Below are positions 8,432-17,476 of a stretch of 64,000 bases of DNA, piece by piece; position 1 is the stretch's first letter; each line of letters starts with the position of its first letter. Source of the DNA: Permianibacter sp046297695 (GTDB taxonomy: Bacteria; Pseudomonadota; Gammaproteobacteria; Enterobacterales; Permianibacteraceae); the NCBI GenBank assembly GCA_046297695.1, contig JBKBHF010000004.1, forward strand, positions 60,041 through 124,040. Reading direction: 5' to 3'. A program made the translations under genes and the position numbers. Below the pieces are notes generated by a model. The model worked only from the letters and a program-made list of their open reading frames with translations. It ran no database searches and was not told the DNA's origin.

Positions 8432-8827
8432 TCAATGATCTTCCGACTCGACGTGTTCGGCGTAACCGTCGGCATCCAGCAAGTCATCAAGCTCGGCTTC
8501 GTCCGAGGCCTTGACCCGGAACAACCAGCCGGCACCGTACGGATCCTTGTTTACTTTTTCCGGGGCGTCGGCCAGCTTTTCGTTGATGGCGATCACTTCA
8601 CCCGAGATCGGGCTGTAGATGTCCGAGGCGGCCTTGACCGACTCGACCACGCCACACTCATCACCGGCAGTGACGTCATCACCGACTTCCGGCAGCTCGA
8701 CGTAGACCAGATCGCCCAGCAGTTCCTGCGCGTGCTCGGTGATGCCGACGGTGTAAGTGCCGTCTTCTTCGCGGCGGGCCCATTCGTGCGATTTGGCGTA
8801 GTGAAGCTCGTTCGGGTAATGCGCCAT
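8432..8827 (-). CDS. gcvH: glycine cleavage system H protein
   Basis: A 131-residue lipoyl carrier protein. The lipoylated lysine is Lys65 in VVESVKAASDIYSPISGEV, the invariant GcvH site. It shuttles the aminomethyl group from GcvP to GcvT and electrons to lipoamide dehydrogenase (not in this window). Start MAHYPNELHYAKSHEWAR and length are typical. It is the middle gene of gcvT-gcvH-gcvP, 120 bp after gcvT. Confidence 0.98.
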   Translation of the reverse strand: MAHYPNELHYAKSHEWARREEDGTYTVGITEHAQELLGDLVYVELPEVGDDVTAGDECGVVESVKAASDIYSPISGEVIAINEKLADAPEKVNKDPYGAGWLFRVKASDEAELDDLLDADGYAEHVESEDH

Positions 8828-8947
8828 GGTCTGTATCCTCAGCGTGAAAAGTTGTCTGAAAACTGTCGTCTGGAAAACCAGTTTTTAAAAGACTGGTCGG
8901 TCAAAAAATCCGGCCACCGTGCCCGGCGGCCGAAAAACTGTCCTGCA

Positions 8948-10036
8948 TTAAAGCACTGATTTGCCGTTGCGAACGAAGCCCACTTTCACAACCTTGGCCG
9001 GCATCAGCTTGCCGCGAATCTCAACGTGCACGGTGTCGGTGACGCTGGCCGGCACCCGCGCCATCGCGATGCCAAGCTGCAGCGTCGGCGAGAAGGTGCC
9101 GGAAGTGATTTCGCCGGTGCTGCCGTCAGCCAGCACTACCTTCTGGTGACCGCGCGGAATGCCGCCTTTCTCGCTGATAACCAGACCAACGAGCTTGCGC
9201 TTCACACCCGCCGCCTTCTCCGCTTCCAGCGCCTTGCGGCCAACGAAGTGGCGGCTGGCCGGTTCCCAGGCAATGGTCCAGCCCATGTTGGCTTCGAGCG
9301 GGCTGATGGTTTCGTCCATGTCGGAACCGTACAGGTTCATGCCGGCTTCAAGGCGAAGCGTGTCACGGGCGCCGAGGCCACACGGCGCAACGCCGGCTGC
9401 AACGAGCGCTTTCCAGAAGCTGTCGATATGCTGCAGCGGGATCATGATTTCGTAACCGTCTTCGCCGGTGTAGCCGGTGCGGGCGATGAACCAGCCGTCC
9501 ACCTCTTCCGCGAAAAACACGCCGAGATTTTTCACCGCCTCGGTCGCCAGCGCGCCGAGCGCGATATGGGCTTTCTCGCGCGCCTGCGGGCCTTGCACCG
9601 CCAGCATCGCGAGGCCACGGTTGTGCTCCACCGATACGGCGAAACCCTGGGCCTGGTTTTCCATCCAGGCGATGTCCTTGTCGCGGGTCGAGGCATTGAC
9701 CACGACGCGGTAGTACTGATCGTTGCGGTAGTAGACGATCAAATCGTCGACGACTTTGCCGTCGTCATTCAGCATGCCGCTGTACAACGCCTTGCCGGCC
9801 ACTTTCAGCTTGTCGACGTCATTGGCGAGCAGGTGCTGCAGGTAGGCTTTGGCATCGGCGCCGCGCACGTCGAGGATGGTCATGTGCGAGACGTCGAAGA
9901 AGCCGGCGTCCTTGCGGACGACATGGTGCTCATCGAGCTGCGAGCCGTAATGCAGTGGCATGTCCCAGCCGCCGAAATCGACCATCTTGGCACCGGCAGC
10001 AACGTGGAGATCGTAGAACGGGGTACGCAAACCCAT
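8948..10036 (-). CDS. gcvT: aminomethyltransferase, T protein of glycine cleavage
   Basis: A 362-residue T protein that releases ammonia from aminomethyl-lipoyl GcvH and transfers the one-carbon unit to tetrahydrofolate. It begins MGLRTPFYDLHVAAGAKMVDFGGWDMPLHY-type sequence; the folate-binding conserved block FFDVSHM and the TGYTGEDGYEI motif are present, as is GARDTLRLEAGMNLYG. The ATG at 10036 is preceded by AGGAAGG; an in-frame extension upstream is not conserved-looking and overlaps the promoter. First gene of the gcv operon. With kbl-tdh at 22-24 kb the cell can convert threonine to glycine and then to C1 units. Confidence 0.97.
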   Translation of the reverse strand: MGLRTPFYDLHVAAGAKMVDFGGWDMPLHYGSQLDEHHVVRKDAGFFDVSHMTILDVRGADAKAYLQHLLANDVDKLKVAGKALYSGMLNDDGKVVDDLIVYYRNDQYYRVVVNASTRDKDIAWMENQAQGFAVSVEHNRGLAMLAVQGPQAREKAHIALGALATEAVKNLGVFFAEEVDGWFIARTGYTGEDGYEIMIPLQHIDSFWKALVAAGVAPCGLGARDTLRLEAGMNLYGSDMDETISPLEANMGWTIAWEPASRHFVGRKALEAEKAAGVKRKLVGLVISEKGGIPRGHQKVVLADGSTGEITSGTFSPTLQLGIAMARVPASVTDTVHVEIRGKLMPAKVVKVGFVRNGKSVL

Positions 10037-10096
10037 GGTGGGCGCCTTCCTGTGAAAGTCCGCCAAGCGGCGAAAGGGGCAAAAAAGGTGGCGCGG

Positions 10097-10102
10097 ATTA
10101 TA
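10097..10102 (-). promoter_or_regulatory. candidate -10 box of the gcv operon
   Basis: On the minus strand TATAAT stands about 60 bp before the gcvT start, in CGGTATAATCCGCG. No good -35 lies 16-18 bp further up, so an activator may be needed. The leader shows no glycine-riboswitch core. Confidence 0.5.
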
Positions 10103-10211
10103 CCGATCCGGCCCCCGGCCGGGCAGTGAGCCCGCAACGGTATAAGCGGTGATTTTGAACAAGTCGGACCGGAGTGCCTGCTTCGCCGCAACCGCTTCGG
10201 CCGGGTCGGAT

Positions 10212-11291
10212 TCAGGCGCTCAAGCCGGGTTCGGCCGCCAGTACCCGGTTGCGACCGGCAGCCTTGGCCCGGTATAGCGCCCGGTCGGCTTCGCGCAGGG
10301 CACGGTCCAGATCGCCACCGGGCCAGCATTCCGCCACCCCGAACGACGAGGTCACCGAAATGCCGCGCCCCTCCTGCAACAAGGTCGACTTGGCCACGGC
10401 CTCGCGCATCCGTTCCGCCGCCGTGACCCCCTCGCCCAGATGCATCTGCGGCAGGATCAGCAGAAACTCTTCGCCGCCCCAGCGGCCGACCGTGTCCTGT
10501 TCACGCAGGCAGCCGGTCAGGATCTCGCTGAAGTGACACAACACGCGGTCACCGACCTCGTGACCGTACTGATCGTTGATCGCCTTGAAGTGGTCGATAT
10601 CGGTCATCACCACGACAAACGGCAGCCGCTCATGCTCGCCGCGCAAGCGCTCGCCTTCCAGCCGCTCCCAGAGCCGGTGCCGGTTTGGCAGCCGGGTCAG
10701 CTGATCGGTATGGGCCAGCTCCTGCAGCGCCCGCACCGAATGCATCGACGCGGCGCGAAAGTAGAAGCTGATCAGGGTCAGGGTCAGGAAGCTGACCAGG
10801 ATATTGCTGAACTGCAGCCAGGCCAGCCATTCGGCCGGCAGCGGTACCCACGGCCCGTCCTGGGTCCAGGTAAAAAGGCCGGCGTAAATCAGCACGATCA
10901 GCACCGCTTGCGCCGCCACCCAGCGATCGGCCAGCCGGTAATTGAACATCACGAAGGTCACCAGCGTGACCAGGTAGTGCGGAAAGCCGGAATCCCAGCC
11001 CAGATAGAGCGTGGCGAGGATTGCGTGCAGCACCACCTCTGCTGTCAGCAACGTGATCGCCAGCGCATGCTCACCGTGATCGTTGCGCCAGCGCGCCAAT
11101 GCCCAGACCGCTACGCTGAGCACATTGAACAGCGCCATCTCCGGCACACCGAGCCACCAGAACAGCGGGACAAAACAGATATGCGCCAGCAGGCCGGCCA
11201 GACCGGCATGCCGGATCACCAGATAGAGCCGGTAGTTGCCGGACTCAATGCGGCTGCCGCGCGAACTGCGGCGGTCACGCCCCTCGGTCAT
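10212..11291 (-). CDS. membrane-bound diguanylate cyclase (GGDEF)
   Basis: A 359-residue protein with five to six transmembrane segments (residues about 25-180) followed by a GGDEF domain. The catalytic motif is GGEEF at 272-276, intact, with an RxxD inhibitory site (REQD) five residues before it, so product feedback by c-di-GMP is expected. Substrate-site motifs DIDHFKAINDQYGHEVGD are present. The sensing part is an unassigned seven-helix-like membrane module. The ATG at 11291 is preferred; a TTG at 11336 would add 15 unconserved-looking residues. Stand-alone gene between gcvT and the UbiH-family gene, all on the same strand. It should make c-di-GMP at the inner membrane; the signal is unknown. 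Confidence 0.9.
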   Translation of the reverse strand: MTEGRDRRSSRGSRIESGNYRLYLVIRHAGLAGLLAHICFVPLFWWLGVPEMALFNVLSVAVWALARWRNDHGEHALAITLLTAEVVLHAILATLYLGWDSGFPHYLVTLVTFVMFNYRLADRWVAAQAVLIVLIYAGLFTWTQDGPWVPLPAEWLAWLQFSNILVSFLTLTLISFYFRAASMHSVRALQELAHTDQLTRLPNRHRLWERLEGERLRGEHERLPFVVVMTDIDHFKAINDQYGHEVGDRVLCHFSEILTGCLREQDTVGRWGGEEFLLILPQMHLGEGVTAAERMREAVAKSTLLQEGRGISVTSSFGVAECWPGGDLDRALREADRALYRAKAAGRNRVLAAEPGLSA

Positions 11292-11386
11292 GATGGACTT
11301 CTGCTCCCGTACCACCGTGTGGTGGCCATCGGACAAGCATAGTCGGCGCTGGCGCTTTCGATGGCCGAAGCAAAGCGCTATCGACT

Positions 11387-12568
11387 TCAGCGCAAACCCA
11401 GCGCGCGCCGGGTCAACCAGGCTTTGGCGTAGGTGTGCTCATTGAGCAGCGACATGCCGAGATTGCGGCCGATCACCGCCGGCACTTCAGTGCGGGCAAA
11501 CAGCGAACGGAAACCGCCGACCACGGCCAGCATCAGCGTGTTGTCGGCGCGGCGAGCACGCTCGAACGGCCGCAACACGGCGTGCAGGCCCGGATCGAGC
11601 TGGCGCTGCCGGGCGTTCGCCAGCACCGTTTGCAGCGCCGCGACATCGGCCAGGCTCAGGTTCAGGCCCTGACCGGCGAGCGGATGCATGGTGTGGGCGG
11701 CATCGCCAAGCAGCAGCAGGCGCTCGCCGAGATAGCGCTCGGCGTGGCGCATTTTCAGCGGAAAACTGAGTCGCGTGGTTTGCACGGTCAGCGTGCCGAG
11801 CCGGCCTTCAAACGCGCGGGTCAGCGCCTGCGAAAACCTAGCATCATCGAGCGCCAGCGCAGCGGCGGTTTGCGCTGGCGGTTGTGACCAGACAATTGAA
11901 CATTGATGGCCTTCGGCCAGCGGCAACAGCGCCAGCGGACCGTGTTCGGTGAAACGCTGCCAGGCGGTCTGCTGATGCGGGTGTTCGCAGTGGACTTGCG
12001 CGACCAGCGCATGGTGATCGTAATCGTGTTCCTGCAGCGCGATGCCAGCCTGCTCGCGCAAACCGGACTGGGCACCGTCGGCTGCAATCAGCAATTTCGC
12101 ACGCAGCATCTGACCGTCGTCGAGTGTGATCTGGGTAGCGTCCGCGCCAGCCTCGGCGCCGCTGACTTTCTTGCCGCGCAACACGACGACCTGCAGTTGC
12201 TGCAACAGGCTTTGCAAAGCGGCTTCCATCGCGGACAACTCGACGATGTGACCCAGATCCGGCTCGGCAATAGCGGCCGCAGAAAACCGGATCGCGCCGC
12301 TGCCCTGACCGTCCCAGACCTGCATCGCGGTGTAGGGACTCAGCCGGCGCAGCGCAATGCCGTCCCAGGCACCGAGCTGCTGCAACAGTTGCTGGCTGGC
12401 GCGGGTCAGCGCGACCACGCGCAAATCGTAAGACTCGCGCTGCCAAGCCGGCGCGCTGGCGCGGCCATCGACAACCGTGACGGCAAAGCCTTGTCTTGCC
12501 AACGCAACGGCCGTGGTCAAGCCCACCACGCCACCGCCTGCCACCACGATTTCAGCTGCTGTTGCCAC
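11387..12568 (-). CDS. UbiH/UbiI/UbiF-family FAD monooxygenase
   Basis: A 393-residue flavoprotein monooxygenase of the ubiquinone-biosynthesis hydroxylase family. The N-terminal FAD motif is VVAGGGVVGLTTAVALARQG (residues 7-26), the DG motif is AADGAQSGLRE, and the second FAD motif is GDAAHTMHPLAGQGLNLS, all diagnostic. Length is as expected (about 400). The start is a GTG at 12568 that places the Rossmann motif at the usual distance; the open frame extends 178 codons further but that part is not protein-like for the family. Which ring position it hydroxylates cannot be told from sequence. Divergent from the MipA-like gene. Confidence 0.88.
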   Translation of the reverse strand: MATAAEIVVAGGGVVGLTTAVALARQGFAVTVVDGRASAPAWQRESYDLRVVALTRASQQLLQQLGAWDGIALRRLSPYTAMQVWDGQGSGAIRFSAAAIAEPDLGHIVELSAMEAALQSLLQQLQVVVLRGKKVSGAEAGADATQITLDDGQMLRAKLLIAADGAQSGLREQAGIALQEHDYDHHALVAQVHCEHPHQQTAWQRFTEHGPLALLPLAEGHQCSIVWSQPPAQTAAALALDDARFSQALTRAFEGRLGTLTVQTTRLSFPLKMRHAERYLGERLLLLGDAAHTMHPLAGQGLNLSLADVAALQTVLANARQRQLDPGLHAVLRPFERARRADNTLMLAVVGGFRSLFARTEVPAVIGRNLGMSLLNEHTYAKAWLTRRALGLR

Positions 12569-12730
12569 GTCGTTCTGCCTGCTCCGGAAAACGCCGGCAG
12601 TATAGCGCCCAGCTGCACGGGCGGCAGCGGGCCTGAGCAAACGACCGTGCGCCACCAACCAGAACAGCGTGCTGACAGCCGCCCGCCTGCATGCCAGACT
12701 GGCGGCCGTTTTGGCGTGGGGATGCTGATC

Positions 12731-13693
12731 GTGAAAGCGGTACGACGTGGGTGGTGGGTGACGTGTTGCTGTGCCTTGGCCGTCGCGCACGCGCCCCTGC
12801 AAGCAGCAGAGTCGGTAGCCGCGGCTCACGCAACCGCGAGCACGAACGAGGTGTCGGCGCCGCAGCAGACCGACACGGAAACAGGCAGCGTAACAGACAC
12901 CGCAACCGACACGCCGTCCGCACACACCGATGGCGCCCAGTGGGAACTTGGCATCGGCGCCACCGCCGTGCACATCCCGCATTACATCGGCGCCGATGAT
13001 GCCCGCGACTACGCACTGCCGTTTCCGTATTTCGTCTACCACGGCAAACGCTGGAACGTTGATCGCAACTTCATTTACGGCAAATTGCTCGAACGCGGCC
13101 ATCTGAAAATCGATCTGTCACTGGCCGGTACGCCGCCAGTCGACAGCGATGACAACGATGCCCGAGAAGGCATGCCGGATCTGGACGCCACCGGCGAAAT
13201 CGGCCCGTCGATTCAATACACCTTGCATCATGGCAACGGGCTGCACGAAGACGACACGATCTGGCGCGCCGATCTCGCCATCCGCAAAGTGGTCAGCACC
13301 GATTTTCGCAGCCTGGACGACGCCGGTCACACCTTCTCGCCGCAGCTCTATTTCAGCCAGCGCTGGCAAAGCGAAGATAGCGCCCGCTGGCAGTTCGAAA
13401 GCACGCTCGGCCCGGTTTACGGCGATGACCGCTACCACGATTTTTTCTATGAAGTGACGCCGGACTATGCCACCGCCGAGCGCGAAGCCTACAGCCCGGA
13501 TGGCGGTTTCGGCGGCTGGCGCCTGGCGGCCGGCATGACCCGGCGCCAGGACAATTTCTGGTTCGGCGCCTTTCTGCGTTACTACGATCTGAGCGACGCG
13601 GTGTTCGTCGACAGCCCATTGGTCCGGCACGAACATTCGCTGCTGGTCGGCGTCGCGTTTGCGTGGATTTTGCAGTCCAGCAAAACACCGTGA
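12731..13693 (+). CDS. MipA/OmpV family outer-membrane protein
   Basis: About 320 residues. A signal peptide (VKAVRRGWWVTCCCALAVAH, cleaved near LQAAES) is followed by a Thr/Asp/Glu-rich spacer (residues 30-70) and a barrel domain starting WELGIGATAVHIPHYIGADD, the characteristic MipA/OmpV N-terminal pattern. The middle contains DLDATGEIGPSIQYTLHHG and the end HSLLVGVAFAWILQSS. The GTG at 12731 has GGGGA eight bases upstream; an ATG at 12722 overlaps that site, so the exact start is uncertain. MipA proteins scaffold murein enzymes in E. coli, but most family members are uncharacterised outer-membrane proteins. Confidence 0.85.
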   Translation: MKAVRRGWWVTCCCALAVAHAPLQAAESVAAAHATASTNEVSAPQQTDTETGSVTDTATDTPSAHTDGAQWELGIGATAVHIPHYIGADDARDYALPFPYFVYHGKRWNVDRNFIYGKLLERGHLKIDLSLAGTPPVDSDDNDAREGMPDLDATGEIGPSIQYTLHHGNGLHEDDTIWRADLAIRKVVSTDFRSLDDAGHTFSPQLYFSQRWQSEDSARWQFESTLGPVYGDDRYHDFFYEVTPDYATAEREAYSPDGGFGGWRLAAGMTRRQDNFWFGAFLRYYDLSDAVFVDSPLVRHEHSLLVGVAFAWILQSSKTP

Positions 13694-13710
13694 CGGTCTT
13701 TCGGTAACGC

Positions 13711-13741
13711 CTTTGTAGCAGCGGCCAGGACCGCTCCCACA
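13711..13741. repeat. REP-like palindrome
   Basis: The sequence GTAGCAGCGGCCAGGACC followed by GCTCCCAC resembles the dispersed REP-like repeats (GTAGGAGCGG...CCGCTCCTAC type) of pseudomonads and xanthomonads. Single copy in this window, so identity as a repeat is by resemblance only. Confidence 0.35.
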
Positions 13742-13762
13742 GAAAACAAAACCCGAAAAACG

Positions 13763-13786
13763 AAACGCCACCCGAAGGTGGCGTTT
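13763..13786. terminator. bidirectional terminator between mipA-like gene and slyD
   Basis: AAACGCCACC-CGAA-GGTGGCGTTT, a 10-bp perfect stem with a stable CGAA tetraloop and T/A tails, placed between the two convergent genes. Confidence 0.85.
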
Positions 13787-13810
13787 TGCTTTCAGCGAAT
13801 CCGATTCGGC

Positions 13811-14344
13811 TCAGTGGCAACCGCCACCACAGCAGCTGCCGCCTTCGTCCTCTTCGTCATCATGGTGATGATGGCCACCGGCGCCATGGACATGGCCATG
13901 GGCGAGTTCTTCGGCGCTGGCATCGCGCACGCCAACCACTTCGACCGCAAAGTGCAGCTCGACGCCGGCGAGTTCATGATTGCCATCAACGGTGACGCGA
14001 TCGTCTTCGACATCGGTCACGGTGATCACGACCGGGCCATTGCCACCGGTCGCCTGGAACTGCATGCCGACCATGATTTCATCGACACCGCTGAACATCG
14101 AACGCGGCAGCACCTGCACCAGATCTTCGATACGCTCACCATAGGCTTCGGCGGCCGGGATCACGGCATCAAACTTGTCGCCAACCGATTTGCCGAGCAT
14201 GGCGCTTTCCAGGCCCGGAATGATGTTGCCCATACCCTGGATAAATGCGAGCGGCTGGTTGCCCTCGGAACTGTCCAGCACATTGCCGGCCTTGTCGCGC
14301 AGGGTGTAGTGGATGCTGACGACCTTGTGATCGGCAATTTGCAT
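13811..14344 (-). CDS. slyD: FKBP-type peptidyl-prolyl isomerase SlyD
   Basis: A 177-residue SlyD. Residues 1-70 and 125-145 make the FKBP domain (HYTLRDKAGNVLDSSEG, QGMGNIIPGLESAMLGKSVGD); residues 70-125 are the inserted flap (IF) chaperone domain (AYGERIEDLVQVLPRSMF). The C-terminal tail is His/Asp/Cys-rich (HGHVHGAGGHHHHDDEEDEG then SCCGGGCH), a nickel/zinc-binding tail as in E. coli SlyD. Cytosolic; it folds proline-limited proteins and can supply nickel to hydrogenase in E. coli. Single gene with its own terminator. Confidence 0.95.
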   Translation of the reverse strand: MQIADHKVVSIHYTLRDKAGNVLDSSEGNQPLAFIQGMGNIIPGLESAMLGKSVGDKFDAVIPAAEAYGERIEDLVQVLPRSMFSGVDEIMVGMQFQATGGNGPVVITVTDVEDDRVTVDGNHELAGVELHFAVEVVGVRDASAEELAHGHVHGAGGHHHHDDEEDEGGSCCGGGCH

Positions 14345-14587
14345 GGGTGACTCCGGGTGCGATAAAAGGAAAAGTGCCGCCGGACGGCGGCAACAGCCGG
14401 CATTCTACACCGACCGACGAGCCGCCGTTAGCGCCCGGTCAAAACCCGGGCATGTCCTGGCCCCATCAGCGCGGTACAGCCGTCCAAACCCCGACCCGGC
14501 CCGCCGGCACTATTGCGGTGCACCTCGACGCGCCAGCCACAAGTTCTTACCATGCCCGCCTCCCTCAAGGCTCCACAGGACTTGCTG

Positions 14588-16444
14588 ATGAAAGCCCTTA
14601 CCGCCCTGCTCGCTGCCGGCCTTGCGCTTGGCACCAGCTCGAACGCGCGTGCCGACACCGGCCGCGACGTCCATTCCTATGCCGAACCGGACAAGGTCGT
14701 CACCGAACACATCCATCTCGACCTGGATGTCGACTTCGCCGCCAAGCAGCTGCGCGGCAGCGCCACGCTGTCGCTCAAGCGCATCGCCAGCGGTTACGAC
14801 CAGCTGGTGCTCGACACCCGCGATCTGATCATCAGCAAAGTCGAAGCCGCGGCGCCGAACGGCGCATTCGCGCCGACCACCTTCAGCCTCGACAAGGCCG
14901 ATCCGGCCCTCGGCAGCGCGCTGCGCATCACGCTGCCAGCCGATGCCAAGTCGGTCAAAGTGACCTACGCCAGCAGCCCGACGGCTTCCGGCCTGCAATG
15001 GCTGACCGCCAATCAAACCGCCGGCAAGAAACATCCCTTCATGTTCTCGCAGGCACAGGCCATTCATGCCCGCAGCTTCATTCCGCTGCAGGACACGCCG
15101 CAAATTCGGGTGACCTATTCGGCGGTGATTCGCACGCCGAAAGAACTGCGCGCGGTGATGAGCGCCGACAATGATGCCTCGCAGCCGACGAACGGCGAAT
15201 ACAAGTTCAAGATGCCGCAGCCGATTCCGTCGTATCTGATCGCCATCGCCGCCGGCGATCTCGCGTTCAAGCCGATGAGCGCGCGTACCGGCGTCTGGGC
15301 CGAGCCGATGACGCTCGACGCCGCGGTGAAAGAATTCGCCGACACCGAGAGCATGATCGTCGCCGCCGAAAAGCTTTACGGCCCGTACGTCTGGGGCCGT
15401 TACGATCTGCTGATCCTGCCGCCGTCGTTCCCGTTTGGCGGCATGGAAAATCCACGGCTGTCGTTCATCACCCCGACCGTCATCGCCGGCGACAAATCGC
15501 TGGTGTCGTTGATTGCGCATGAACTGGCGCACTCCTGGTCCGGCAACCTCGTCACCAACGCCACCTGGCGCGATCTGTGGCTCAACGAAGGTTTCACCAC
15601 CTATGTTGAAAACCGGATCATGGAAGAAATCTACGGCCGTGACCGGGCGCTGATGGAACAAACCCTCGGCCGCCACGACCTGCTGGAAGACTTCGCCAAA
15701 GTGGACGCGAAAGATCAGGCGCTCGCCATCGACATGACCGGCCGCGATCCGGACGACGCTTTCAGCCGGGTGCCGTACGACAAGGGCGCCGCGCTGCTGT
15801 TCTACCTCGAAGAAAAATACGGCCGCGACAAATTTGACGCCTTCGTCAAAGGCTATTTCGCCGCCTACAAATTCAAGACGCTGACCACCGAAGAGTTCGT
15901 CGCCTACGCCGACAGGGAACTGATCAAGAAAAACCAGCGCGGCATCAAACTGGCGAAACTGAAAGAATGGATCTACCAGCCGGGCCTGCCGGAAGACGCC
16001 CCGCAGCCGGAATCGCCGGCTTTCGAAGCCGTTGATGAACAGCTCGCCGGCTTCACCAGCGGCAAGCTGGCCGCCAACAAGCTGAAGACCCAGAAGTGGA
16101 CCACCCACGAATGGCTGCGCTTCCTGAACGGCTTTGCCGACAAGCCGACCGTCGCGCAAATGCAGGCGCTCGACGCCGCGTTCAAACTGACCCAGACCGG
16201 CAACAACGAGATCGCCCACGTCTGGCTGCGCGCCGCGATCAAAGCCGACTACAAACCGGCCTTCCCGCGCCTGGAGCAATACCTGATCAGCATCGGGCGC
16301 CGCAAGCTGATCATACCGCTGTACAACCTGCTCGCACAGACTCCGGCCAACAAAGCTTGGGCCATTGAAGTTTTCAGGAAAGCCGAACCGGGTTACCACC
16401 CGCTGACAATTGGTTCGGCGAAGAAAGAGTTGGGGCTGAACTGA
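14588..16444 (+). CDS. secreted M1 aminopeptidase, LTA4-hydrolase type
   Basis: A 618-residue zinc metallopeptidase. A signal peptide (MKALTALLAAGLALGTSSNA) is followed by the beta-sandwich N-domain, then the M1 catalytic domain with exopeptidase motif GGMEN (284-288), zinc motif HELAH at 311-315 and third ligand Glu334 in WLNEGFTTY. The C-terminal 140 residues form the helical leukotriene-A4-hydrolase domain, ending KKELGLN. The ATG at 14588 has AGGA eight bases upstream. It should remove N-terminal residues from peptides in the periplasm. The last 38 codons (from 16328) are duplicated at 18622-18738 beyond a lower-GC insert, so this 3' end may have been supplied by an inserted element (see findings). 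Confidence 0.93.
   Translation: MKALTALLAAGLALGTSSNARADTGRDVHSYAEPDKVVTEHIHLDLDVDFAAKQLRGSATLSLKRIASGYDQLVLDTRDLIISKVEAAAPNGAFAPTTFSLDKADPALGSALRITLPADAKSVKVTYASSPTASGLQWLTANQTAGKKHPFMFSQAQAIHARSFIPLQDTPQIRVTYSAVIRTPKELRAVMSADNDASQPTNGEYKFKMPQPIPSYLIAIAAGDLAFKPMSARTGVWAEPMTLDAAVKEFADTESMIVAAEKLYGPYVWGRYDLLILPPSFPFGGMENPRLSFITPTVIAGDKSLVSLIAHELAHSWSGNLVTNATWRDLWLNEGFTTYVENRIMEEIYGRDRALMEQTLGRHDLLEDFAKVDAKDQALAIDMTGRDPDDAFSRVPYDKGAALLFYLEEKYGRDKFDAFVKGYFAAYKFKTLTTEEFVAYADRELIKKNQRGIKLAKLKEWIYQPGLPEDAPQPESPAFEAVDEQLAGFTSGKLAANKLKTQKWTTHEWLRFLNGFADKPTVAQMQALDAAFKLTQTGNNEIAHVWLRAAIKADYKPAFPRLEQYLISIGRRKLIIPLYNLLAQTPANKAWAIEVFRKAEPGYHPLTIGSAKKELGLN
16328..16444 (+). repeat. left copy of duplicated aminopeptidase gene end
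   Basis: 117 bp encoding the last 38 residues and stop of the M1 peptidase. The copy at 18622-18738 is identical for the first 80-odd bases. After that it differs at six codons, all synonymous (for example ACA/ACG, AAG/AAA, CTG/TTG, TGA/TAA). Confidence 0.95.
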
Positions 16445-16462
16445 AAACTGAGCAATGATAGA

Positions 16463-16485
16463 GGGCGGCATCGCCGCCCCTTTTT
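16463..16485 (+). terminator. intrinsic terminator after the aminopeptidase gene
   Basis: GGGCGGC-ATC-GCCGCCC followed by CCTTTTT, 19 bp past the stop codon. A different but analogous hairpin follows the displaced copy at 18741-18770. Confidence 0.85.
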
Positions 16486-16507
16486 CAGTGCTGGCTCACT
16501 GAAATTG

Positions 16508-17401
16508 CTACGTGCCAGAAATGCAGCCGAGGGATTCGGCAAGAGCGCCTGCATTCTGATTTGCCCAGTCTTGCACGACAGCACGAACAGCGGCTTTGTC
16601 ATACACGGGTTTCGGCAAAGTGTTTTCTAACTCCTGCGCTGCGCGGGTCACTGCTAAGGGATCGACCGCCTGTATAGGCATCATCAAGCCGGAGCTATTA
16701 ATAACTTGTTGATTTGCCTCGTCGTCCACCAGCACCTGCATGTACTGTCTCGGCGATGCATGTCGAGCAATGAACTGTTTGTACGCTAAATAGCGTGATT
16801 GCAATTCGCGCCATCTCACCTCGCCGACGGTATCCAAATTCAACCAGGCGGTAGCCACCGCCGTGCGATATAGTTCATGCATCACATAGGCCAGGTCATC
16901 TAATCGATGCTGTGCCGCCGTTTGGAAGATCAAACCTTCTGCGACCCGCCACGAGTCGTCATCACTTCGACTGGACCATTCCGTAGGCAGCTGACGCAGC
17001 TGAACGATTCCATACTGCAATTGGGCTAATCCATCTCCACTTTCTGCCTTCACCTTCAGCTGCTCAGTACTGTAGCCCCTGAACGGCCCACTCATTACCA
17101 AACCATCGGAGACAACCCCGAACAGAGCCTCGGCCTGCTCGAAAAGTGGCTCGCGGTGCAGTGCTAGTAGTGGTTCTGGGAGACGCTCAACATGTTCATC
17201 GCAAGGTCTCTTCTGGCCAATCGACTGACCTGCTCTCTTTGGTTCTGGTGAAAATGACAGCCGCGTGGCGTTCACCATTGAAACCTCTGACGCAGAGGAC
17301 CGTGTGCCGACTCTATTTGCGGAGGACTGCTCGGGCAGCAGACACCAAACACCTGCCACAATCACAACGGCACTACACCAAATGAGCGGTCGATTTCGCA
17401 T
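16508..17401 (-). CDS. orphan exported or membrane-anchored protein in the insert
   Basis: A 297-residue protein that I do not recognise. Residues 8-24 (WCSAVVIVAGVWCLLPE) form one hydrophobic segment, either a signal peptide or an anchor. The remainder is soluble and helical; residues 112-130 (VKAESGDGLAQLQYGIVQL) resemble a single Sel1-type repeat, but no array is present. It ends DWANQNAGALAESLGCISGT. The DNA is clearly lower in G+C than the neighbouring aminopeptidase and codon use is less biased, which suggests transfer. It sits in the segment bracketed by the duplicated gene end. The start ATG has no good ribosome site. Confidence 0.65.
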   Translation of the reverse strand: MRNRPLIWCSAVVIVAGVWCLLPEQSSANRVGTRSSASEVSMVNATRLSFSPEPKRAGQSIGQKRPCDEHVERLPEPLLALHREPLFEQAEALFGVVSDGLVMSGPFRGYSTEQLKVKAESGDGLAQLQYGIVQLRQLPTEWSSRSDDDSWRVAEGLIFQTAAQHRLDDLAYVMHELYRTAVATAWLNLDTVGEVRWRELQSRYLAYKQFIARHASPRQYMQVLVDDEANQQVINSSGLMMPIQAVDPLAVTRAAQELENTLPKPVYDKAAVRAVVQDWANQNAGALAESLGCISGT

Positions 17402-17476
17402 CGTAATGTTTCTATCAAAGCAGTGTGGCTTGACTGTTCATTCAGTCAAGCCACAAGGGCTCAAGAAATGCTTGTA

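Noticed and set aside
10037..10210. Glycine riboswitch upstream of gcvT
   Set aside because: A GCGGCGAAAGGGGCAA-like stretch occurs but on the wrong strand, and the paired conserved aptamer core is missing.
14510..16471. A 653-codon minus-strand open frame opposite the M1 aminopeptidase
   Set aside because: The plus strand encodes a complete zinc peptidase with all motifs; the antisense frame has no recognisable domain. Its similarity to the frame at 18430-18693 only reflects the DNA duplication.
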